From positions 1 through 9,800 of the forward strand of contig DAOUSD010000040.1 in assembly GCA_030627405.1 (NCBI GenBank): a stretch of DNA of 9,800 bases, read 5' to 3'. The DNA is from Deltaproteobacteria bacterium. GTDB taxonomy: Bacteria > Desulfobacterota > Desulfobacteria > Desulfobacterales > ETH-SRB1. The notes beneath the pieces were generated by a model. That model saw only the letters and a list, made by a program, of their open reading frames with translations. It made no database searches and had not been told where the DNA came from. This document shows positions 1-5,252 of this stretch, in pieces (within the stretch, counting starts at the first letter, position 1; each line of letters starts with the position of its first letter). The position numbers were made by a program, and so were the translations under genes.

Positions 1-2
1 TA

Positions 3-275
3 AAGGAAAGTGGTGTGTCTGTTGATTCTGCTTATCTTTTTGGTTCATATGCAAAGCGCAGCAGCAGCAAGTTTAGCGATATAGATGTGGCCATTATATC
101 ATCTGATTTTTCTGAGGACCGTTTTAAGGAAGGAATAAAACCAGCCAGGATTGCAGGGCAAATCGATAACCGCATTGAACCGATTTCATTTACGCCAAGC
201 AGTTTTGTTGAAGATGATCCTCTGGTCTGGGAAATAAAAAAGGATAGAATTCCAATCAATGACATTGGGATATAA
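3..275 (+). CDS. MNT-type nucleotidyltransferase, 5'-truncated by the window edge
   Basis: The frame is open to the left edge, so the true start lies upstream; the in-frame GTG at 15 is probably internal. The visible part has the Pol-beta/MNT nucleotidyltransferase signature: LFGSYAKR, then SDIDVAII, which gives GS followed by ten residues and the metal-binding DxD. The later segment NRIEPISF can supply the third acidic residue, and the C-terminal pattern with DDPLVWEIKKDRIPI resembles stand-alone COG1708-like minimal nucleotidyltransferases. Such proteins transfer a nucleotide to protein, RNA or small-molecule hydroxyls and are often antitoxins paired with a HEPN toxin. No HEPN gene follows before position 476; one could lie upstream, outside the window. 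The Gly that usually follows GSYA(K/R) is Arg here. Family assignment is fairly secure; substrate and role are unknown. Confidence 0.75.
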   Translation, partial: KESGVSVDSAYLFGSYAKRSSSKFSDIDVAIISSDFSEDRFKEGIKPARIAGQIDNRIEPISFTPSSFVEDDPLVWEIKKDRIPINDIGI

Positions 276-475
276 CCATGTGTAAAGTTCGGAATGTGGA
301 AGCAGCATTGCAGAGGTCGTGTACTGTTAATCAAAGCAATAGTTGAAAAACTCGGCCCCAAATTGAATGCGTTCATCAACAGTACAAAAGCATGAAGGCC
401 AAATTTCTAATTTTTAATTTCAACGTTTCGTGAACGTTACCAAGCTATAGACTTTCAGATAAGGAAATAATATAT
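276..475. other. Intergenic region between the nucleotidyltransferase and the isomerase
   Basis: About 200 bp with no convincing gene. A 33-codon frame (ATG at 294, TGA at 393-395) ends in KLGPKLNAFINSTKA; it has no clear ribosome site and I do not recognise it, so it may be a gene remnant or chance. No strong hairpin plus T-run terminator is visible after 275. The 3' end carries a short repeat/palindrome and a -10-like box, described separately. Confidence 0.5.
422..451 (+). promoter_or_regulatory. Possible promoter/operator of the isomerase-phosphofructokinase pair
   Basis: AACGTT occurs at 422-427 and again at 433-438, separated by TCGTG. Each copy is self-complementary, so the two form both a direct and an inverted repeat with an 11-bp centre spacing, about one helical turn. 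A -10-like TATAGA follows at 446-451, but no good -35 lies at the right distance. The repeat would overlap the -35 region, which fits an activator or repressor site. This is inference from position and symmetry only. Confidence 0.25.
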
Positions 476-1450
476 ATGATCATTAAAGAAGCAATTGAGG
501 TTCTTAAAATAGAAGCAGAGGGCATACTTGGATTGACAGACAGAATTGACGACAATTTCTCCAGGATGGTGGAACTTATCTTCAATTCCAGGGGGCGTGT
601 AATAGTAGGTGGTATCGGCAAATCCGGAATAGTGGGCAGAAAAATCGTAGCCACCCTGAACAGCACAGGCACAAGATCAATATTTTTACATCCTGTTGAA
701 GCCATGCACGGAGATCTTGGCATGGTCTGTCATGATGATATATTCCTTGCTCTTTCCTACAGCGGTGAAACCGATGAGCTTAATATCCTTTTACCAAGCA
801 TACGCAAGATAGGGTGCAAGGTTTTAGCTTTTACAGGGAATATACATTCAACCCTGGCAAAACACAGTGATATAGTAATTAACGTCGGTGTCAAAAAAGA
901 AGCATGCCCCTTAGGACTTGCACCTACTGCCAGCACAACCGCCATGCTTGCAATGGGGGATGCGCTTGCTGTTGTTCTCATTAACAAAAAACATTTTAAA
1001 CCCAGCGATTTCAAAAAAATTCATCCAGGAGGCATATTGGGCCGGCGGCTTTCTAGTAAAGTTAAAGATATCATGCTGACCGGAGAGGCTGTACCAAAAA
1101 TTTTTGCGGGAACAAGCATGGAAATCGCTATAGATGAAATCAATCGTCTTGAGCTGGGAACAACTCTTGTCATAACAAAAGATAAAATCCTTACAGGTAT
1201 AATAACCGATGGTGATATAAGGCGTATTATTGCAAAGAAAAAGAATATATTTGAACTTACAGTCGAAGATGTTATGACAAAAAATCCACGGACCGTCAGC
1301 CCTGATTCTCCGGCTTACGATGCACTTAACATAATGGAACGGTATCAGATAACTATCCTCCCAACAACTGATTCAATTGGAAAAGTTGAGGGCATTTTGC
1401 ATCTCCACGATATATTGGGTAAAGGTGATTTTAAATTTAATGGTAAGTAA
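476..1450 (+). CDS. kdsD: D-arabinose-5-phosphate isomerase (KpsF/GutQ family)
   Basis: Interconverts D-ribulose 5-phosphate and D-arabinose 5-phosphate, the first committed step towards Kdo for lipopolysaccharide; cytosolic. The 324 residues match the roughly 325-residue family length. An N-terminal SIS domain (about 35-170) contains GGIGKSG at 45-51, HPVEAMHGDLGM at 72-83 and the sugar-phosphate loop SYSGETDE at 94-101. KIHPGGILGRR near 181-191 carries the conserved His of the HPGG motif. Two CBS domains follow (about 198-262 and 266-322). The ATG at 476 has AAGGAA at 461-466, a usable though somewhat distant ribosome site. The downstream phosphofructokinase starts 12 bp after the stop, so the two are probably co-transcribed. 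GutQ or KpsF paralogues have the same architecture and cannot be excluded from sequence; the housekeeping KdsD role is the default reading. Confidence 0.92.
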   Translation: MIIKEAIEVLKIEAEGILGLTDRIDDNFSRMVELIFNSRGRVIVGGIGKSGIVGRKIVATLNSTGTRSIFLHPVEAMHGDLGMVCHDDIFLALSYSGETDELNILLPSIRKIGCKVLAFTGNIHSTLAKHSDIVINVGVKKEACPLGLAPTASTTAMLAMGDALAVVLINKKHFKPSDFKKIHPGGILGRRLSSKVKDIMLTGEAVPKIFAGTSMEIAIDEINRLELGTTLVITKDKILTGIITDGDIRRIIAKKKNIFELTVEDVMTKNPRTVSPDSPAYDALNIMERYQITILPTTDSIGKVEGILHLHDILGKGDFKFNGK

Positions 1451-1462
1451 TTGAGGTTGGTT

Positions 1463-2788
1463 ATGGATTATAATTCCATCGACACAGAAATAAAGACTTT
1501 AGGTGAGCCAAAAATATTATCACCGATTAGCAGATGGGAAAAAAGCGCAAAAAGTCAAAATTTCGTTTCCGATAATGACAAGGTATTAATAGACGTAAAA
1601 TTTGAGAGGCTTATAAAGACAGTCAAGGCAGGGAAAATACCCACATCATTTGAAATGGCCGGCCCCAGAAGCAAAATATTTTTCGATCCCGGCAAACTAA
1701 GGTGTGCAATTGTAACATGCGGCGGGCTATGCCCTGGTCTTAATGATATAATTCGTTCAATAGTTTTGGAACTTCATTACAGTTACGGGGTCCGGAATAT
1801 CTATGGTATAAGATACGGCCTCCAGGGCTTTATTCCAAAATACGGCCACGAGATAATGGATCTTAAACCTGAATCAGTGGTCAATATACTTGAAATGGGT
1901 GGTTCAATCTTAGGGTCTTCAAGAGGAGCGCAGTCAATAGAGGATATTGTCAATACCCTTAAGAAAATGAACATAGGCATCCTTTTTATGATCGGTGGCG
2001 ATGGAACACTTATGGCTGCAACCAGGATAATAGATACTATAACAAAAAAGGGCCTGAAAATAAGTGTTATTGGAATACCGAAAACAATAGATAATGATAT
2101 TTATATGGTATCAAGGACTTTCGGTTTTGATACCGCTGTTGACATGGCCACACAGGCGATCAGGGGAGCCCACAATGAAGCTGTAGGATATCCTAACGGA
2201 ATAGGACTTATAAAACTTATGGGAAGGCATTCCGGTTTTATAACGGCAACAAGCGCCCTCGCTCAACAGAATGTAAACTTTGTGCTCATACCGGAAGTTG
2301 ATTTTGATCTTGAAGGGCCAAAAGGTTTTCTAAACGCGCTTGAAAAGCGTATCCACCTCAGGAAACATGCTGTAATACTGGTGGCTGAGGGAGCAGGTCA
2401 GAAGTTCTTTAAAATCGATAAAAATGAACATGATGAATCAGGAAACATCAGGCTCAAGGATATAGGGCTGTTTTTAAAAGACAAAATAATATCTTATTTC
2501 AAATCCGGAAACATTAATATATCACTTAAATATATTGATCCCAGTTATATGATAAGGAGTCTGCCGGCAAATGCCAATGATCATGTTTTTTGCAGCTTTT
2601 TGGGACGTGATGCTGTTCATGCCGGCATGGCAGGAAAAACGAGAGCTCTAATCGGCTACTGGAACAACTATTTTGTTCATATCCCAATGGATGCCTCAGC
2701 CGGCAAGCGAAAAAAAATTGATCCAAACGGTAAATTGTGGCTAAGTGTGCTTCATGCAACAGGACAGAGTTCATTTAAAAATGAGTAA
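1463..2788 (+). CDS. 6-phosphofructokinase, plant/trypanosomatid-like, probably ATP-dependent
   Basis: Phosphorylates fructose 6-phosphate to fructose 1,6-bisphosphate in glycolysis. A TTG at 1451 is in frame, but the ATG at 1463 has GAGG at 1453-1456 with a 6-nt gap, so I prefer it (441 residues). Motifs numbered from that ATG: VTCGGLCPGLN (84-94), as in plant-type PFKs, instead of the classical TSGGDAPGMN; GGDGT (178-182); PKTIDND (206-212) with the catalytic Asp; FGFDTA (220-225); and the substrate loop MGRHSGF (253-259). The protein has an extended N-terminus of about 80 residues before the nucleotide fold, typical of this subgroup. Gly in GGDG (the E. coli 104 position) points to ATP; Lys in PKT (the 124 position) is the residue usual in PPi enzymes. 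That combination occurs in ATP-using plant and trypanosome enzymes, so ATP is more likely but phosphoryl donor is not settled. It lies in a probable two-gene transcript with the isomerase. Confidence 0.9.
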   Translation: MDYNSIDTEIKTLGEPKILSPISRWEKSAKSQNFVSDNDKVLIDVKFERLIKTVKAGKIPTSFEMAGPRSKIFFDPGKLRCAIVTCGGLCPGLNDIIRSIVLELHYSYGVRNIYGIRYGLQGFIPKYGHEIMDLKPESVVNILEMGGSILGSSRGAQSIEDIVNTLKKMNIGILFMIGGDGTLMAATRIIDTITKKGLKISVIGIPKTIDNDIYMVSRTFGFDTAVDMATQAIRGAHNEAVGYPNGIGLIKLMGRHSGFITATSALAQQNVNFVLIPEVDFDLEGPKGFLNALEKRIHLRKHAVILVAEGAGQKFFKIDKNEHDESGNIRLKDIGLFLKDKIISYFKSGNINISLKYIDPSYMIRSLPANANDHVFCSFLGRDAVHAGMAGKTRALIGYWNNYFVHIPMDASAGKRKKIDPNGKLWLSVLHATGQSSFKNE

Positions 2789-2966
2789 CAGTTTACGGTT
2801 CACGGTTGTCGGTTCACGGTTTAATGAACTATGGGCTCGCTAAACTGATTATACGGATTCAACGATTACTTGATATAATTTATGTCACTTTTTTGTATTG
2901 CGTCCGTAATAACTGCAGCATTTTAACCGTGAACTGTGAACCGTGAACCGTAAACCGACAACCGTT
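2789..2966. repeat. Inverted heptad array A between two convergent gene ends
   Basis: Left arm 2789-2824 and right arm 2922-2957 are imperfect reverse complements: 31 of 36 positions pair by hand alignment, enclosing about 97 bp. Each arm is built of 7-bp units. On the left, GTTTACG starts at 2791, GTTCACG at 2798 and 2812, GTTGTCG at 2805. On the right, units of the form AACCGTG start at 2925, 2932, 2939, 2946, 2953 and 2960. The arms abut the stop codons of both flanking genes (2786-2788 on +, 2968-2970 on -). No T-run follows either arm, so it is not a standard intrinsic terminator, though a transcript from either side could fold here and be stabilised or stopped. The enclosed DNA holds a weaker pair, TACGGA at 2852 and TCCGTA at 2903, and no ORF. 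Confidence 0.85.
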
Positions 2967-2967
2967 C

Positions 2968-4911
2968 CTATTCCAGCTCAACGAATTTATTGCCCTTAAT
3001 TTTAAGAAGATAAAGATCTTTCTTAAACCCCCCGTTATTATCAAATGAAGTAAGACCTGTCACCCCCTGAAAATTACTAAGTTTCATTAGCTCATTTTTT
3101 ACTGCGCTTCTGAATCGGACATCCGGACGGCTGACTATCTGAAACAACATCATTGCGGTATCATAAGCTACAGCTTCTATAAAATCGGGCTTCTCCCTGA
3201 AAGTCTTCTCAAAAGTCCTGACAAAATCTCTCACCTTTTCTGAAGAGCTTTCCGCAAAAAAGATATCGGGCATTATGGCATTCTGTGCATATTGGTACGC
3301 CATTTTGATTAAAATGTCCGAACGCCATAGATTGGTACCAAAAAGATATACATTATCAACATCATAAAATGACAACTGAGGAATAATAAGTCCTGCTCTT
3401 TTCGGTGAGTCAGGAATAAATATAGCATCAAAATCAATAACAGGCTTTGGCTCATCAGCCTCATTTTCATTCTTACCTTCTTCAAAATCATCGCTTTTAT
3501 CTTCGCCTTCAATCAGCTCGTCTGTATTTTTCAGATCCTCCGGCAATTCATAGTAAAGCCCCACAAGTTTCTTTATTGGATCAGCAAAATCGGTGCTGTC
3601 AAGCTCGTACGATTCAATTCCGACCACTTTCCCGCCATGAGCCATAACCTCATCCCAGAAAAGATTCATAAAGACTTTACCATAATTTTCATTCGGATAA
3701 AGGATTGCAAAATTTTTCAGCTCAAGCTCTTCAATTGCGTAAGAAACAATTGTTTCAACCTGCATTTTGGGGGTAAAAAAATTTCTGAAAACATAATCTC
3801 CGATATCAGCGATATTATCCTTCTGGGTTATAGTAACTATAGGGAGCCCCCTGCTTTGTGCTTCTAAAGCCGCAGACTCAGCAGTAAAAATTGGTCCGAT
3901 AATCGCTGCAACATGCTCTTCAAATAATTCCTTTACTGCATTGGCAGCAATATCCGGATCAGAACCTGTATCCTTTATTATTATTTTAATAGATGGTCGG
4001 TCGCTCTGAGCGCAGAATTGCCCAAGTGCAAGTTCAATTCCTCTCAATGCCTTGACGCCAAAGTCTTTGTAATAACCGCTAAGAGGAAGTAAACAACCTA
4101 TGGTATAGCGGCTGTAAACAGCCTTTGTGCTGAGTTCTTCTATAATCTTTTTCGCCTGCCCGGCATAATTATGCTCAGGGAACCTGTCTGCAAAATCAGA
4201 AAGCATCATTATGGCGTCATCATATTGTTCTTTTTCAGCTTTTTTAAGACCGTACAGATACATAAGCATACCTGCGGGCGGTTTATATCCCATGTGTTTT
4301 ACAATGGACATAATCTCTGTTTTATCAAGCTGTATGACCGTCTCCTTAAGTTTCGAAATAACTATCTCTCTTTCCGGATCTTTTGACTTCTCAAATGCTG
4401 ATGTATAAAAATGTAAAGCATCCAGCGGTGAACCGATTGCAATATAAGTATCACCAACCAGAATATATATTCTCAGAATATGAATCCTGGATACAATTTT
4501 TTCCAAAACGCTGTCAGCTTCCTTTATTAGTTTTTCGTATTTACCTTCATTATAAAATGTAACCAGCATTTCAATTCTTGCATCAGGCACAAAAGAGCTG
4601 TCAGAATATTCAACAATCAAACGTTGATAGCTATCACGCGCTTTTGCATAATCTCCAAGAACCGTATAAATTGCCCCTGTTTTCATGAGTGAAGCGCCGG
4701 CAAGTGGGCCATAAAAAAATCTGGAAAGATACTCATTATAAGCATTAAGGGCTTTCTCGTATGATTCAGCCTGATACAATTTTTCTGCTTTTAAAAACAA
4801 CTCATCCCCAGGGCCAAGCTTGACAGGAACAGGCAAAAAAATATCTTTTAACCCACATGAGCATAAAAACAGGACTGCAATTATAACAAATTTTAAATTT
4901 ATTTTTCTCAT
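2968..4911 (-). CDS. LpoA-like lipoprotein: TPR-like region plus periplasmic-binding-protein domain (putative penicillin-binding protein activator)
   Basis: A 647-residue protein with a lipoprotein signal: a basic start (MRKINLK), a hydrophobic stretch to about 16, and lipobox LCSC with Cys19; Gly at +2 does not suggest inner-membrane retention. Residues about 36-260 hold TPR-like helical pairs, e.g. AESYEKALNAYNEYLSR, GDYAKARDSYQRLIVEY and EQYDDAIMMLSDFADRFPEH. From about 269 (YTIGCLLPLSGYYKDFG) to the end runs a type 1 periplasmic-binding-protein fold, including AAIIGPIFTAESAA and FAILYPNENYGKVF. This domain order and length match E. coli LpoA, the outer-membrane activator of PBP1A, and proteins labelled penicillin-binding protein activator in other Gram-negatives. 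An acidic, low-complexity segment (about 464-490) interrupts the binding fold. The ATG at 4909-4911 has only a weak upstream GAG, but an in-frame TGA lies two codons upstream. An amino-acid ABC-transporter binding lipoprotein is the main alternative; no transporter genes are adjacent. Confidence 0.75.
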   Translation of the reverse strand: MRKINLKFVIIAVLFLCSCGLKDIFLPVPVKLGPGDELFLKAEKLYQAESYEKALNAYNEYLSRFFYGPLAGASLMKTGAIYTVLGDYAKARDSYQRLIVEYSDSSFVPDARIEMLVTFYNEGKYEKLIKEADSVLEKIVSRIHILRIYILVGDTYIAIGSPLDALHFYTSAFEKSKDPEREIVISKLKETVIQLDKTEIMSIVKHMGYKPPAGMLMYLYGLKKAEKEQYDDAIMMLSDFADRFPEHNYAGQAKKIIEELSTKAVYSRYTIGCLLPLSGYYKDFGVKALRGIELALGQFCAQSDRPSIKIIIKDTGSDPDIAANAVKELFEEHVAAIIGPIFTAESAALEAQSRGLPIVTITQKDNIADIGDYVFRNFFTPKMQVETIVSYAIEELELKNFAILYPNENYGKVFMNLFWDEVMAHGGKVVGIESYELDSTDFADPIKKLVGLYYELPEDLKNTDELIEGEDKSDDFEEGKNENEADEPKPVIDFDAIFIPDSPKRAGLIIPQLSFYDVDNVYLFGTNLWRSDILIKMAYQYAQNAIMPDIFFAESSSEKVRDFVRTFEKTFREKPDFIEAVAYDTAMMLFQIVSRPDVRFRSAVKNELMKLSNFQGVTGLTSFDNNGGFKKDLYLLKIKGNKFVELE

Positions 4912-4980
4912 AACTCAAAATTGATGACTTCGAAAAAAAGGTAATAGCTCAGACACAAAAGCATGTAATTAGTCGAGTAG

Positions 4981-5003
4981 TCAATCACTCAATCATTTAA
5001 TCA
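4981..5003. repeat. Short tandem repeat with 8-bp period
   Basis: TCAATCA occurs at 4981 and 4989, and the variant TTAATCA at 4997, giving three units at exactly 8-bp spacing; a weaker TATCAAA follows at 5005. No inverted partner was found nearby. It is short enough to be chance in AT-rich DNA. Confidence 0.45.
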
Positions 5004-5053
5004 ATATCAAATTGTTGCAAGAATTACAATCAACTCAAAAAATTAAATGAAAG

Positions 5054-5082
5054 TTGTCATTCATAACAATAAGGTGTATAGA
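5054..5082 (+). promoter_or_regulatory. Sigma70-type promoter for carB
   Basis: TTGTCA at 5054-5059 (five of six matches to TTGACA) is followed by exactly 17 bp and TATAGA at 5077-5082. Transcription would start near 5089, giving a carB leader of about 165 nt that contains the whole heptad array B. It is the best -35/-10 pair seen in this gap; use in vivo is inferred. Confidence 0.5.
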
Positions 5083-5130
5083 TTCGATGCAAAAAAAATG
5101 CATAAAACACATCTGAAATAGCGACCTGTG

Positions 5131-5230
5131 CTGTTAGCCATTAGCTATTAGCGTTTAGCCGTTAGCATTGAAACAGTTTTATCCAAAAGCTAACAGCTAA
5201 CAGCTAACAGCTAAAAGCTAAAAGCTAACC
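5131..5230. repeat. Inverted heptad array B in the predicted carB leader
   Basis: TTAGC starts at 5134, 5141, 5148, 5155 and 5162; its reverse complement GCTAA starts at 5189, 5196, 5203, 5210, 5217 and 5224. Every spacing is exactly 7 bp. The five-base core is invariant in all eleven units, while the two intervening bases vary (left: CA, TA, GT, CG; right: CA three times, then AA twice). The innermost units enclose a 22-nt loop (5167-5188). In RNA the arms could form a long zipper-like hairpin of 5-bp helices separated by mostly unpaired 2-nt steps. The array ends about 10 bp before the carB ribosome site. TAG and TAA triplets recur in it, so it is non-coding. Confidence 0.92.
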
Positions 5231-5252
5231 TATTACAATCAAAGGAGTTTCT

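Larger units (their letters stand above)
4912..5252. other. Divergent intergenic region between the lipoprotein gene and carB
   Basis: A 341-bp AT-rich region with no gene. It contains, left to right: a short 8-bp-period repeat (4981-5003), a sigma70-like promoter facing carB (5054-5082), the inverted heptad array B (5131-5230) and the carB ribosome site AAAGGAG at 5241-5247. A promoter for the leftward lipoprotein gene must also lie here or just inside, but I found no convincing -35/-10 pair for it. Confidence 0.7.

Noticed and set aside
278..346. 23-codon ORF after the nucleotidyltransferase stop
   Set aside because: No ribosome site, no recognisable sequence, and ended by a stop in a region with other broken frames.
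32..379. 115-codon minus-strand ORF over the nucleotidyltransferase
   Set aside because: Antisense to a gene with clear catalytic motifs; its translation shows no family features.
1451..1462. TTG at 1451 as the start of the phosphofructokinase
   Set aside because: It directly abuts the upstream stop, and the GAGG at 1453-1456 that would serve as ribosome site lies inside it; that site is correctly spaced for the ATG at 1463.
2874..2879. Perfect TATAAT inside the centre of array A
   Set aside because: No acceptable -35 lies 16-18 bp upstream, and the next + strand sequence is the end of a convergent gene.
2789..2966. Array A as an intrinsic terminator, or either array as a CRISPR
   Set aside because: No T-run follows either arm and the loop is about 97 bp, so it is not a standard terminator. 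The 7-bp units with 2-bp variable steps are far too short for CRISPR repeats and spacers.
5087..5116. Small leader peptide (MQKKCIKHI) before carB
   Set aside because: It begins at about the predicted transcription start with no ribosome site and shows no run of regulatory codons.
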